40,466 bases of DNA from Rhodococcus sp. KRD162 (GCF_017168335.1 NZ_JABFAU010000047.1:1-40466); one strand, 5' to 3'. Counted from the first letter of the stretch, positions 7,883 through 17,405 are shown. The notes: generated from the letters alone by a model not told the origin. A program made the numbers and translations.

Positions 7883-8606
7883 CCTCGGAGCGAGGGGCGA
7901 CCGCCGACCAGGGCACCGTGAGCACGTTGTCTCGCATCCGCCTGCGGGGGATCGTGACTGGAAGTCCTTGTTCGGCAAGTATCTTCAGGGCCGCGCGCCA
8001 ACGCAGGCGGGGTCCGAAGGTGGCAAGCGGGGCAGCGACCGACCACGCCCGATCGGCGCGCTGCAGCAGATCGTGAATGCGCTCGCCCTCGATGTTGCGA
8101 TGTATCAACACCTTCGGGAGACGCTGGGCGATATCCGACGGCGTCTCGACATCGAACGGATCCCAGGCCAACGTCAACGACCGCGGCCCCTGGGCATCGA
8201 GCAGGACCCACGCGCAGCGGCGACCCAGCTCATCGCAGGTGCCGTCCACCAGCAGCCCGCCGGGTGCCAATCGGGACTGGATCCGGCTCCAGGCCGCCGG
8301 AACCGCATCCTCGGGATACTGGCGCAGAACGTTGAACGCCCGCACCAGATCGGGTCGAAGCCCGGCCAACTCGAAACCGCCGCGAGCGAACTCCACACCG
8401 TCCTTGCCCGGAACGACGCGGGCAGGGTCGATCTCGAGGCCCGTGACGCGCACATCGGCCCTGATGGTGCGCAACCTGCCCGCGAGCTCGAGAGTCGTAT
8501 TCGGCATCGCCCCGTAGCCGAGGTCCACCACCAGCGGATCCGGGGATTCGAGCAGGACGCGTCGAACATCGGGGTTGTGCATCAGCGACCGATCGCTACG
8601 ACGCAA
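7875..8606 (-). CDS. class I SAM-dependent methyltransferase-like protein
   Basis: A protein of about 243 residues with a methyltransferase-like motif I (LVVDLGYGAMPNTTLELAGRL), an acidic strand 2 end (VTGLEIDPARV), and later RSLTLAWDPFDVETPSD. The catalytic role and substrate are unknown. The only conventional start in this frame is TTG at 8606, because the frame is closed by a stop inside the upstream gene. Yet the codons before it read GVITRGTTGINR, which looks like conserved coding sequence, so translation may begin further upstream at a CTG. It follows the two DUF2505 genes on the same strand. Confidence 0.72.
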   Translation of the reverse strand: MRRSDRSLMHNPDVRRVLLESPDPLVVDLGYGAMPNTTLELAGRLRTIRADVRVTGLEIDPARVVPGKDGVEFARGGFELAGLRPDLVRAFNVLRQYPEDAVPAAWSRIQSRLAPGGLLVDGTCDELGRRCAWVLLDAQGPRSLTLAWDPFDVETPSDIAQRLPKVLIHRNIEGERIHDLLQRADRAWSVAAPLATFGPRLRWRAALKILAEQGLPVTIPRRRMRDNVLTVPWSAVAPRSEDE

Positions 8607-8661
8607 CCGATTGATGCCGGTGGTGCCGCGGGTGATGACGCCTTCAGGCCCCTTCAGTGGG

Positions 8662-9165
8662 CTAGGCGTTCTTGTCGAGCCAGTCGGCGGTCACTTCGCC
8701 CTCACCGCGCCACAGGTCGACGAGGTTGACGAGCATCAGTTGCTCGAGTTTGCCGCCGATGAACGGCAGGAAGACCTTGGCCTCGGACGAGGTGCGCAGC
8801 GTCGAACCGCCGTTGGTGGGAAAGAGCGAGGTGGTGCCCTTCAACGAACCCGGGCCCGCCGGGATCGACGCGTCGTAGTGACCTGCGGTGACTTCCTCGT
8901 ACGCATCGAAATGCACGTTCCGGGTGATGATCATGTCCTTCTTCATCACCGTCTGTGCGATGTCGGGCAGTTCGGTGCGGGGAATGACGTGGTGCATGAC
9001 GATGTCGATTCCGGCCTCGGACACCTCGAAGCTCTTCAGCTCGTTCTCCGAGTACTTGCGCATCTCTTCGATACGCGCGTCCCAGTGATCGCGGCTGGAC
9101 AACGCGGCATACACCTGCTGCGTCGAGTGGGTGAACCGGGCGGAGTAGTTCATTCGGCGAGCCAT
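8662..9165 (-). CDS. DUF2505 family protein (copy 1)
   Basis: A 167-residue protein of the DUF2505 family, which has a START/Bet v1-like lipid- or ligand-binding fold. Signatures are the N-terminal FTHSTQQVYAALSSRDHW, the central GTTSLFPTNGG, and VFLPFIGGKLEQLM near the C-terminus. No signal peptide is visible. A paralogue lies 15 bp upstream on the same strand (9181-9687), so this is a tandem duplication and probably an operon. The function is unknown. Confidence 0.82.
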   Translation of the reverse strand: MARRMNYSARFTHSTQQVYAALSSRDHWDARIEEMRKYSENELKSFEVSEAGIDIVMHHVIPRTELPDIAQTVMKKDMIITRNVHFDAYEEVTAGHYDASIPAGPGSLKGTTSLFPTNGGSTLRTSSEAKVFLPFIGGKLEQLMLVNLVDLWRGEGEVTADWLDKNA

Positions 9166-9180
9166 ACCGGAAGACGATAC

Positions 9181-9687
9181 TTATTGTGAGGTCTCGGTAA
9201 TCCAGTTGCCCGTGAAGTCCTGCTCGTTGTCGATCAGTGAGAGCACCTGCTCGCTGATCATCGCCTCGATCTTTCCGCCGAAGATGGGGACCTTGACCTC
9301 GGTGGTTCCCGACAGTGCGATGACCGTCGTATCGCCGACACCGTCGAGCGTCGTGGTGCCGGTGATGCGAGCCGGCGCACCCTCGACGGTGGCTCCGAAC
9401 ATCCCGTCGGCGTGGGTGCCGTCGAACGGCCCCCAGCTCTCGGTGCGTTCGATGATGAGATCGCCCTTCTTGAAGGCAGTCACCGCGGAGGGCAGCTCTT
9501 CTTCGGGAACGGACTGGATCATGACGACGTCGATGGTGCCCTCGCCGACGGTGACGCTCTTCAAGCTCGCACCGGGGCCGCCGATCTGTTCGATGCGGTC
9601 CTTCCAATACTGCTCGGAGGTCAGTGCAGCGTGAACCTGGTCGGCGGAGGCGGGCACAGTCGAGCTGTGCTCAATGGGGCGAGGCAT
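9181..9687 (-). CDS. DUF2505 family protein (copy 2)
   Basis: A 168-residue paralogue of the preceding protein with the same block order: STVPASADQVHAALTSEQYW at the N-terminus, GTTTLDGVGD in the middle and VKVPIFGGKIEAMI near the end. The two are clearly related but diverged. It starts 56 bp from murB, on the opposite strand, so the two share a divergent promoter region. In M. tuberculosis a short hypothetical gene (Rv0481c) sits in the same place beside murB, which suggests conserved synteny (from memory). Confidence 0.82.
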   Translation of the reverse strand: MPRPIEHSSTVPASADQVHAALTSEQYWKDRIEQIGGPGASLKSVTVGEGTIDVVMIQSVPEEELPSAVTAFKKGDLIIERTESWGPFDGTHADGMFGATVEGAPARITGTTTLDGVGDTTVIALSGTTEVKVPIFGGKIEAMISEQVLSLIDNEQDFTGNWITETSQ

Positions 9688-9743
9688 TGACGCAGATTAC
9701 CGGTGGATCCTCACACTACGAATGAGCGGTACCCTCGTCTACC

Positions 9744-10760
9744 GTGGCTACTGCAATTTCCGAGCTCACCACTATGCGACTCGGCGGTCCGGCTCGTGAG
9801 TTCGCCGTTGCGACCACCTCCGATGAGCTGGTCTCTCTTGTTCGCGACGCGGACGAGTCAGGAACTCCGGTACTTCTTGTCGGGGGCGGTTCAAATCTTG
9901 TCGTGGGTGACCAGGGGTTCGACGGTCTCGTCGTCAAGGTCGAGACCGCCGGACTCGAAGTTTCACACGACAAGCTAAGGGTTGATGCGGGCGTCGAATG
10001 GGATCGAGTGGTGTTGACCTCGCTCGACGCAGGACTCGCGGGCTTGGAGACTTTGTCGGGTGTGCCGGGTTCCACCGGTGCCACGCCGATCCAGAACGTC
10101 GGCGCGTACGGCACTCTCACTTCCGACCTACTCTCTGAATTGACGGTGTACGACCGCGAAACCCGGGTGACCAGGGCTTGGCTGCCCCAAGAATGCGGCT
10201 TCGGCAGTCACCGGCAGTCGGTCTTCAAACACAGCGACCGTTACGTCATCCTCGACGTGACCTTCGCTCTGGATGTGTCGACCACGTCCAAGCCCATCAG
10301 GTATTCGGGTCTGGCAGATCGGCTCGGAATCGACGTCGATGGTCTAGCGCCGGTCTCAGAGGTGCGTGAGGCTGTTCTGCAATTGCGCGGCGAGCGTGGC
10401 ATGGTTCTCGATTCGGACGATCACGACACCTGGAGTGTCGGGTCTTTCTTCATCAACCCTGTCCTGACGCAGATACCTGACAAGGCGAGCGAGTCGCCGA
10501 CGTATCCGGATCCGCTGGGAACCAAGCTTCCTGCGGCCTGGCTTATTCAGAACGCCGGCTTTGGACGCGGGTACGGGAAAGAGTGGGGCACCGGCTCCGT
10601 CGCGTTGTCGTCCAAGCATGTCCTGGCCGTCACCAACCGCGGCGGTGCCACCACCGCTCATGTCATGGCCTTTGCAGCGCATATCCGGGAGGGCGTCGAA
10701 AAGGCTTTCGATATCTCACTGGGTCCGGAGTGTGACCTTGTCAACTGCCGATTTGGATAG
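9744..10760 (+). CDS. murB: UDP-N-acetylmuramate dehydrogenase
   Basis: A 338-residue FAD enzyme that reduces UDP-GlcNAc-enolpyruvate to UDP-MurNAc with NADPH in cytoplasmic peptidoglycan precursor synthesis. Signatures are TTMRLGGPAREF at the N-terminus, the FAD-binding LLVGGGSNLVVGDQGFDGLV, SGVPGSTGATPIQNVGAYG, YRDSVF-like CGFGSHRQSVFKHSDRYV, and the active-site serine loop VGSFFINPVLT. Type I MurB length and order are normal. The GTG at 9744 directly precedes the family N-terminus. Gene position matches Rv0482. Confidence 0.96.
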   Translation: MATAISELTTMRLGGPAREFAVATTSDELVSLVRDADESGTPVLLVGGGSNLVVGDQGFDGLVVKVETAGLEVSHDKLRVDAGVEWDRVVLTSLDAGLAGLETLSGVPGSTGATPIQNVGAYGTLTSDLLSELTVYDRETRVTRAWLPQECGFGSHRQSVFKHSDRYVILDVTFALDVSTTSKPIRYSGLADRLGIDVDGLAPVSEVREAVLQLRGERGMVLDSDDHDTWSVGSFFINPVLTQIPDKASESPTYPDPLGTKLPAAWLIQNAGFGRGYGKEWGTGSVALSSKHVLAVTNRGGATTAHVMAFAAHIREGVEKAFDISLGPECDLVNCRFG

Positions 10761-10829
10761 ATATCGGCCGAATCCACGCTGGCGGACGCCTACCATCAGA
10801 AGTTCGGAAGTACGTCAGGAGGACGACAA

Positions 10830-12383
10830 GTGCAGGTCACAAGCGTCGGACACGCAGGTTTCCATATCAAGACCAGCTCAGGCACCATTCTGTGCGACCC
10901 GTGGGTGAATCCGGCCTTCTACGCGTCGTGGTTCCCATTCCCGGATAATTCTGAACTGGACTGGGACGCGCTCGGCGATTGCGATTACCTCTACGTCTCG
11001 CACCTGCACAAGGACCACTTCGACCCGAAGAACCTGGCCGAGCACGTCAACAAGGACGCCACGGTTCTGCTGCCGGACTACCCGGTGCTCGATCTCAAGC
11101 ACGAGCTCGAGAAGCTCGGGTTCCACAAGTTCTACGAGACGACGGACTCGGTCAAACACACGATCGCAGGGCCCAAAGGTGATCTCGACATCATGATCAT
11201 CGCGTTGCGTGCACCCGCCGACGGTCCAATCGGAGACTCGGGTCTGGTCGTCTCGGACGGCAAGACCGTGGCGTTCAACATGAACGACGCGAGGCCGGTT
11301 GACCTGGACGTCATGACCGAGAATTTCGGTCCCGTGGACGTGCACATGCTGCAGTACTCGGGTGCGATCTGGTACCCGATGGTCTACGACATGGTCTCGC
11401 GCGCGAAGAAGAACTTCGGCATCCAGAAGCGTCAGCGGCAGATGGATCGCGCCCGCCAGTACATCGAGCAGGTCGGCTCAACGTGGGTCGTCCCGTCGGC
11501 AGGCCCGCCGTGTTTCCTCGACGACGAGCTGCGCACGCTCAACGATGTCCACGGCGACCCTGCCAATATCTTCCCGGACCAGATGGTGTTTCTCGAGCAA
11601 ATGCGACTGCACGGGCACGATAAAGGCCTGCTTATGATGCCGGGCACCGCCGCGACGTTCGACGGTTCCGAGTTGCTGTCGCACGAGCACCCGATCCCGA
11701 CGGCCGAGGTCGAGGCCATCTTCACCACCGGCAAGGCCGACTACATCGAGGCCTACGCCCAGCGTCAGGCGTCGGTAATCGCCGCGGAGAAGGCAGCCTG
11801 GGCCCCGGACGAGGGCGAGCCACTGCTCGAGCCGATGCGGGGCCTGTTCGAGCCGATCATGGCCCAGACCGATCTGATCTGTGACGGCATCGGCTACCCC
11901 GTCGGAATCACGATGGGCGACGAAACCGTTGTACTCGACTTCCCGAAACGAATCGTGCGCGAACCGATCTCGAACGAGAAGTTCCGCTACAGCTTCACCA
12001 TCCCGCCGGAGCTGGTACGCACCGCGATACGTGACCAGGAGCCGGACTGGGTCAACTCGATCTTCCTGTCCACCCGCTTCCGCGCCCGACGCGTCGGCGG
12101 CTACAACGAATTCCTCTACACGTTCTTCAAATGCCTCACCGACGAGCGCATCGCCTACGCCGACGGCTGGTTCTCCGAGGCGCACGACGACACCGCCACC
12201 ATCGAAGTTGCCGGCTACGAGATCCAGCGTCGCTGCCCGCACCTCAAGGCCGACCTCACCAAGTTCGGCGTCGTCGAAGGAAACAAGCTGACCTGCAACC
12301 TCCACGGGTGGGACTGGAACCTCGACACCGGTCGCTGCTTGACATCCAAGGGTCACGAACTGCGGACCGAGAAGGTCGAGTAG
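10830..12383 (+). CDS. metallo-beta-lactamase-fold / Rieske [2Fe-2S] fusion protein
   Basis: A 517-residue two-domain protein. The N-terminal metallo-beta-lactamase fold has the metal motif SHLHKDHFD (residues 57-65). A middle region carries YIEQVGSTWVVPSAGPPCF. The C-terminal Rieske domain has ligands Cys469 and His471 (RRCPHL) and Cys489 and His492 (TCNLHGWDW), so both sites look complete. Similar fusions act on lipids or sugars elsewhere (CMP-Neu5Ac hydroxylase-like and UlaG-like families), but the reaction here is unknown. GTG at 10830 follows AGGAGG at 10818-10823. The gene stands alone and ends in a hairpin. Confidence 0.85.
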   Translation: MQVTSVGHAGFHIKTSSGTILCDPWVNPAFYASWFPFPDNSELDWDALGDCDYLYVSHLHKDHFDPKNLAEHVNKDATVLLPDYPVLDLKHELEKLGFHKFYETTDSVKHTIAGPKGDLDIMIIALRAPADGPIGDSGLVVSDGKTVAFNMNDARPVDLDVMTENFGPVDVHMLQYSGAIWYPMVYDMVSRAKKNFGIQKRQRQMDRARQYIEQVGSTWVVPSAGPPCFLDDELRTLNDVHGDPANIFPDQMVFLEQMRLHGHDKGLLMMPGTAATFDGSELLSHEHPIPTAEVEAIFTTGKADYIEAYAQRQASVIAAEKAAWAPDEGEPLLEPMRGLFEPIMAQTDLICDGIGYPVGITMGDETVVLDFPKRIVREPISNEKFRYSFTIPPELVRTAIRDQEPDWVNSIFLSTRFRARRVGGYNEFLYTFFKCLTDERIAYADGWFSEAHDDTATIEVAGYEIQRRCPHLKADLTKFGVVEGNKLTCNLHGWDWNLDTGRCLTSKGHELRTEKVE

Positions 12384-12397
12384 TCGGACCCGCGGCA

Positions 12398-12416
12398 GGC
12401 TGGTAGACAACCAGCC
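12398..12416 (+). terminator. short hairpin after the MBL/Rieske gene
   Basis: GGCTGGT (12398-12404) pairs perfectly with ACCAGCC (12410-12416) across a 5-nt loop. It abuts the ATG of the decayed YecM-family gene. There is no T-run, so termination strength is uncertain. Confidence 0.5.
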
Positions 12417-12880
12417 ATGAACATCCCCAACTCCGGATTCCTCGCCGGAGTAAAGGAGTCCGTTCCGTCATTCCAGAGCTCTCAGCTCTAGGCCTCGAAG
12501 GCGACGAGCTGTCGCTGTGCGATCACCTGTGCGTGCGCGCCAACTCGGCCGAGGCGTACCTGTAGTCGGTGAAGCAGATCTCCGCGTCCGCCCACGTAAT
12601 CGACACTTCGGAGGTCATTGGGCGTGCGATCACCACTCTGGAGTTCGACACACCCCTCGTAGCTGCCGGATTTTCGGTTCCGTGGGTCGAAGTCGCGGAA
12701 CCCAAAGCTGGATCTCTCTATCCATCGGGGCTCGAGCACGCCTAGGCACAGGGATCTGCCATTCGATCTGAAAGCGTGGTCCAAGCCGATCAATCCCGAC
12801 GCGCGTCTGCCCCCGATGCCGGGTCGGTCAGATTCCATGATGTCTCCCTGGGCGCATCCGTCAGAATTGCAGCGGCTGTC
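12417..12880 (+). pseudogene. decayed YecM-family (VOC-fold) gene
   Basis: Reading across frames recovers a YecM-like protein in order. ATG at 12417 gives MNIPNSGFLAGVKESVPSF. After a frameshift near 12475 comes LSALGLEGDELSLCDHLCVR, then ANSAEAYL, an in-frame TAG (12563-12565), and HVIDTSEVIGRAITTLEFD with VEVAEPKAGSLYPSGLEHA. A second TAG (12743-12745) follows. The frame then shifts for DLPFDLKAWSKPINPDARL and shifts back for DAGSVRFHDVSLGASV. The blocks DHLCVR, GRxI, EPKxGSxYPSGLEH and KPINP are hallmarks of YecM. At least two stops and three frameshifts show a dead gene. No start-to-stop frame explains this region otherwise. Confidence 0.75.
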
Positions 12881-12958
12881 GCAGGTAACGCGCCGGCACC
12901 TGACACCGGGGGACCGGTGTTCCTCTCGACACAGTGCAGGATTCGAGAGAGGGACACC

Positions 12959-14170
12959 ATGACGAACGCAGGATCGCGGAGGTTCGGGGCAACATTGCTC
13001 GGGCTCGCCGCCGCAGTAGCAATTCTGTCGGGGTGCGGTACATCGATCGGTCACCAGGAAGCGACCGTCGGAGAGGTGACGGTCCCCGCCGCCGGGGCGG
13101 TTGTCGTTGTAGCAGGGACGCATGCCAACGCCCCCATTCCGAGTCTGGGGGTGCTCGGCAGGGCAGTAGTGGACGAGACCGTCCGAGCCGGCGGTCCTGT
13201 CGACGTCGTTCACGTGGCCGCGACCCCAACCCTCGACCAAGACCTGAAACTCAAGCCGGTGGAAGGTACCGAAGCCGGCAAGAATGCAGTGGTGGAGAAG
13301 AACCTCCATCGCGTCGACGAGGCATTGCATCGCGCATCCGATGGCAACGGCAGTGACCTGCTCGAGTCCGTTGCCATGGCCGTGGGGCGACTGCGGTCTG
13401 TGGACGCAGAGTCCCCGGCCTTGATCGTCGCCGACCCAGGGCTTGCCGATTCGGGGCGCCTGCAGCTCACCACCGAGGGAATGCTCGAGGCCGACCCTGA
13501 AGACGTGGCTCATTACCTCAACGCGACCGGTTCTCTTCCGGATCTGACTGGCACTACAACCTATCTGGTGGGATTCGGCTATACCGCGAGTCCGCAGTCC
13601 CCACTGGATGCTCCGTTGCGAGCGAGGGTATCCGCGTTGTGGACCGCGGTTTTCGAAGCCGCGGGGGCAACAGTGCGGGTCGACTCGGCACCGAACACGA
13701 ATGAAGCCCTCGAGACGACGTTCTCGGTACGGACGGTCGATCTGCCCGCTGCACCCGCGCAACCACCGGTGTGCACGTCGGACGAAATCGTGTTCGGTGG
13801 TCGGTCGGATGTGTCTTTCGTTGCAGAAAGTGACTCGTTCGTCGATGCCGAGCGTGCGAGGGCCGCGCTGCTACCTATTGCACAGTGGCTCGTCGCCGAT
13901 TCCCGGCGGACCGCGTCGATTCAGGGAACCACAGCGGACGACGGTTCGGCTCGCGAGCGATTGCAGGCGCTCGGTCTGCGACGAGCGAGTGCTGTGGTTG
14001 CGGAGCTGAGAAACGCCGGTGCGTCCGAATTATCAACGACGGCAATGGGAGTGGGTTCGGAATTCCCCGAGTACGTTCGACCGGACCGCGACACGATGAC
14101 CGGTGAGCTTCTTCCCGGCCCGGCGGCACTCAACCGATCGGTTCGCATCCTGCTCGACGATCCCTGCTGA
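12959..14170 (+). CDS. lipoprotein with C-terminal OmpA-like domain
   Basis: A 403-residue predicted lipoprotein. ATG 12959 opens a signal peptide (FGATLLGLAAAVAILSGC) whose lipobox LSGC places the lipidated cysteine at residue 26. The middle (about 30-270) is a soluble alpha/beta region with VVVVAGTHANAP and SPALIVADPGLAD, possibly von Willebrand-like but without a clear MIDAS motif. The C-terminal 110 residues match OmpA-like peptidoglycan binding: DSFVDAERARAALLPIAQWL, then IQGTTADDGSARERLQALGL, RRASAVVAEL and ALNRSVRILL. So the protein is probably anchored in the membrane and touches the cell wall. It is followed by a strong terminator and opens the plus-strand island set. Confidence 0.78.
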   Translation: MTNAGSRRFGATLLGLAAAVAILSGCGTSIGHQEATVGEVTVPAAGAVVVVAGTHANAPIPSLGVLGRAVVDETVRAGGPVDVVHVAATPTLDQDLKLKPVEGTEAGKNAVVEKNLHRVDEALHRASDGNGSDLLESVAMAVGRLRSVDAESPALIVADPGLADSGRLQLTTEGMLEADPEDVAHYLNATGSLPDLTGTTTYLVGFGYTASPQSPLDAPLRARVSALWTAVFEAAGATVRVDSAPNTNEALETTFSVRTVDLPAAPAQPPVCTSDEIVFGGRSDVSFVAESDSFVDAERARAALLPIAQWLVADSRRTASIQGTTADDGSARERLQALGLRRASAVVAELRNAGASELSTTAMGVGSEFPEYVRPDRDTMTGELLPGPAALNRSVRILLDDPC

Positions 14171-14191
14171 ACCGTCCCAACGAGTTTCGAC

Positions 14192-14228
14192 CCGAACCCC
14201 GCAGGCGCGCATGCCTGCGGGGGTTCGG
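14192..14228 (+). terminator. strong hairpin after the OmpA-like lipoprotein gene
   Basis: CGAACCCCGCAGGC (about 14193-14205) pairs with GCCTGCGGGGGTTCG (about 14213-14227) over a short loop with one bulged base. It separates the lipoprotein gene from the genes after 14292. Confidence 0.8.
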
Positions 14229-14291
14229 TGTCTTCCCTGTGCGCCGGAACTTGCCTGCGCATTCCTTGCACGCCACACGAGAGGCCAATCG

Positions 14292-15113
14292 ATGTTCGGT
14301 AATAGAAATACCCGAGGTGCGGCAGACGACGACGGCTACACACGAGTCGACGTTGCACCGATGACAGCAGCAGATGCGGTGTTCCCGCGTGCGGTGCCCG
14401 CACTGCAGAGGATGCCCGAGCCTATACTGCGGTACGACAAACGAATTGCCTTCGGTGACTGGTGGGCAGGCCGGGTCGACCGCCCACTGGTCCGCGAATT
14501 GGCCGGTGTCGATTCGCGACCCGCAGATCCGCCGCTGCGAACCCATCGGCTGCAAACACTTCAACATTGCTTCTTGCACCAGGTCGAGCGTGAACGGTTG
14601 TCGACTGTGGCGATGATCGCGTCGATCGACGACCGATTGTCCTCGTTGTACCGCGAGCTCGAGATCCGTGCCACGGAGATCGTCAGGGCGCAGGACCGGG
14701 TGGCGCAACTCGGAGGTGAGACGCCGACTGCCTCGCCGCGGTCGACGGCGGAGAACTTCGAGAGTGAAGCAGAACGCATGGCCCGGCGACTGCGCGAGCA
14801 CGATCGCACCCTCGCCGCAGCAGACGGGCAGTTGGCTTCGCACCGGAGCGCCGAGGGCGATGTCCACCGCGAAATCGCAGTACTGCACACCGATCGAACA
14901 GCGCACTGGTCTGCACTCCTGGTGCGCGTGCAGCACAGCTGCGAGTTCTACAACCGGCGTGCCAATACCTATCTACGGGCCGCGTTCGCCCGCTCGGTGG
15001 CAGCTACGCGGTCGGTCGAGACGAGTTCGATCTCGCCGCCTTCCTGGGCGAACGCGCAGTCCATCCCCGCGGCCCCCGCCGCGAGTGACCGCGCCGGGGG
15101 ACCGGTGCAGTAG
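14292..15113 (+). CDS. helical coiled-coil protein, unknown function
   Basis: A 273-residue protein, not recognised. The ATG at 14292 was chosen because sequence before it overlaps the terminator. After a polar N-terminus the segment from about residue 90 to 230 is long amphipathic helix rich in Glu, Arg and Ala (LSSLYRELEIRATEIVRAQD; ESEAERMARRLREHDRTLAA), typical of coiled coil. The proline-rich tail (PAAPAASDRAGGPVQ) is disordered. There is no signal peptide or membrane helix. It precedes two further small genes, with a 42-bp gap to the next, and may form a complex with them (inference). Confidence 0.6.
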   Translation: MFGNRNTRGAADDDGYTRVDVAPMTAADAVFPRAVPALQRMPEPILRYDKRIAFGDWWAGRVDRPLVRELAGVDSRPADPPLRTHRLQTLQHCFLHQVERERLSTVAMIASIDDRLSSLYRELEIRATEIVRAQDRVAQLGGETPTASPRSTAENFESEAERMARRLREHDRTLAAADGQLASHRSAEGDVHREIAVLHTDRTAHWSALLVRVQHSCEFYNRRANTYLRAAFARSVAATRSVETSSISPPSWANAQSIPAAPAASDRAGGPVQ

Positions 15114-15155
15114 TTACCGGATCGGCCGGCACCCGCGACGAGAACAGGACCACCG

Positions 15156-15755
<600 letters not shown>

Positions 15756-15757
15756 GC

Positions 15758-16555
15758 ATGCCCGACGTGAAAGACGCCGACACTTCAGGAGTACGAGACA
15801 TGACTGCACCGACACAAGACCAGAAGGCGCAGGGTAGCGGCACAAAGCCCACCGGAAAGGCCAAGCCGGCACCGAAGTCAGGGCCGTATATGCCTACATG
15901 GCCTCTCGTGCTGCTGATCGCGGGCGTGGTGTGCATGTCGGTGGACACTCTGCTCGCCAAAGCGACCTTCGACGTACTCGTCAACGAGAACGAGACTGTG
16001 TCGTGGCTCGTCGCGATCGCCATCTCCGGCATTTCCGCGCTGAGTGCGATGGGGATCGGCTCGGCATACGTCTCAGGGCACAGGAACGTTGCAATTCTGT
16101 TCGCCGTCATCTGGACCAGCATCGGGATCGCTCTCGCTGCTGTCCGGTTTTTCAGCGGATTGATCACCGGTGACGGCGAGAACGACCCGGCCGATATGGT
16201 GTTGGCCGGTCTAATGCTTGCGCTTTATCTCGCCGCCGGATTCGACGTGGCCTACCAGACGACGAAGATCTGGCGCCCCGAGTATTTCGAGCTGGTTGCC
16301 GCCGATCGGCGGCGGTGCCGAGCACAGCGTCGGCTGTCGGACACCGAGAGCGAGTACGCCCGAATCCAGCACGAGATTGTCGAGGTCGACAACCACGGAA
16401 AGCGGATGGAGCACGGACTCGACGTCGTGCTCGAGCGTATCGATCACATGGAGCGTCAGCTGTACTCAACCGCTCGAAACCGGCTTGCGTTGCGCCTCGC
16501 CGACCCCGGTCAGACATCGCTGTACCGGACCCCTGCCGCTAAGAGTTCGAAATGA
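15758..16555 (+). CDS. integral membrane protein with four predicted helices and cytoplasmic coiled coil
   Basis: A 265-residue protein starting at ATG 15758; an internal ATG at 15800 is an alternative. A Lys/Pro-rich N-terminal tail is followed by four hydrophobic segments: WPLVLLIAGVVCMSVDTLL, VSWLVAIAISGISALSAMGI, VAILFAVIWTSIGIALAAV, and DMVLAGLMLALYLAAGFDVA. The C-terminal 90 residues are charged helix (RRLSDTESEYARIQHEIVEV) that probably dimerises in the cytoplasm. No transporter or kinase motif is visible. Its stop overlaps the LuxR-type gene start (ATGA), so the regulator is made with it. Confidence 0.65.
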   Translation: MPDVKDADTSGVRDMTAPTQDQKAQGSGTKPTGKAKPAPKSGPYMPTWPLVLLIAGVVCMSVDTLLAKATFDVLVNENETVSWLVAIAISGISALSAMGIGSAYVSGHRNVAILFAVIWTSIGIALAAVRFFSGLITGDGENDPADMVLAGLMLALYLAAGFDVAYQTTKIWRPEYFELVAADRRRCRAQRRLSDTESEYARIQHEIVEVDNHGKRMEHGLDVVLERIDHMERQLYSTARNRLALRLADPGQTSLYRTPAAKSSK

Positions 16556-17181
16556 GCGCCCTTGCAACACCATCCGATGGTGAGGCAAGATTCATGACCG
16601 AGGCACTCGACATCATCGTCGTCAGTACCACCGCATTGGGCGGCGAATCTGTTGCCGCTCTATTCCGTACCTTCGGCTACCGGGTGCGCGCGCAGATGCC
16701 CACTTGCGTGGCCCTGGCCGCCGACCTCGTGGTCTTCGTGTCGGCTGTTGCACTCGAACAGCATCGCAGCGTACATTCCACCCACGATCGAACAGTCTGC
16801 GTCGTCGGTGTGCCGAAGCATCAGGGACCGGGAGGCGTCGACCACTACCTGGACCCGAGGATCGACGTCGCCAGAGCACGAGCGTTGCTGACATCGATTC
16901 TCGGTGCCCCCGAGCATCATTCGGCCACCGAGTTGTCCGCGCGTGAAGCGACGATCGTCGCAGGCTACGTAAAGGGTAAGACCAGGGGCGAACTTGCGCG
17001 AGAGTACTACCTCGCGGATGCTACCGTCTCGACACATCTCAGCCGAGCACGGGAGAAGTACCGCGCGCACGGCCGTCAGGTTCGCAGCAAGGTCGACCTC
17101 GCCTACCGTGCCATCGAGGACGGGCTCATCGAATGCCCGTGTACTCACCGGCGACCTCGTCCGATTCGGAGTCCTGAGTAG
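16552..17181 (+). CDS. LuxR-type HTH regulator with degenerate receiver-like N-terminus
   Basis: A 209-residue protein. The C-terminal helix-turn-helix (about residues 125-185) is LuxR/FixJ-like: LSAREATIVAGYVKGKTRGE, then YYLADATVSTHLSRAREKYR. The N-terminal 110 residues have receiver-like spacing (LDIIVVSTTALGG, LVVFVSAVAL, VCVVGVP) but lack the acidic pocket and phospho-acceptor aspartate, so ordinary phosphorelay control is unlikely. ATGA overlap couples it to the membrane protein upstream, which may sense the signal (inference). It could regulate the island operons. Confidence 0.75.
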   Translation: MSALATPSDGEARFMTEALDIIVVSTTALGGESVAALFRTFGYRVRAQMPTCVALAADLVVFVSAVALEQHRSVHSTHDRTVCVVGVPKHQGPGGVDHYLDPRIDVARARALLTSILGAPEHHSATELSAREATIVAGYVKGKTRGELAREYYLADATVSTHLSRAREKYRAHGRQVRSKVDLAYRAIEDGLIECPCTHRRPRPIRSPE

Positions 17182-17269
17182 AGCATGAACCGGACGAGAG
17201 CACCACCTCGGCCAGTTGCCATCCGTCAGTACCTATCGACCACATGAACCAACCACAGGAGCAGAGAAC

Positions 17270-17377
17270 ATGATCAGGATCTACCGAGCACTGCGCGAAG
17301 CGAAGAAATGCGCCAACTGCGGCGCGAACAACAACGTCAAGAACAGCACATGCATTGGGTGTGGCACAGCGTTGTGA
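17270..17377 (+). CDS. 35-residue zinc-ribbon micro-protein
   Basis: A very short gene. ATG 17270 is preceded by AGGAG (17257-17261) at good spacing. The product begins MIRIYRALREAKK, and two Cys knuckles follow, CANCG and CIGCG, ten residues apart. This four-Cys arrangement is a classic zinc ribbon. A strong terminator follows directly. The clear ribosome site and knuckles argue for a real gene. A nucleic-acid or protein adaptor role is the usual guess. Confidence 0.7.
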   Translation: MIRIYRALREAKKCANCGANNNVKNSTCIGCGTAL

Positions 17378-17405
17378 GCTCGGGGCCGACCACTCGGTGA
17401 AACAA

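Noticed and set aside
12488..13762. Long minus-strand open frame opposite the YecM remnant and lipoprotein gene
   Set aside because: Rich in Arg, Cys and Gly without domain character; it is the antisense shadow of GC-rich coding sequence, and the plus strand has clear signal peptide, OmpA-like and YecM blocks.
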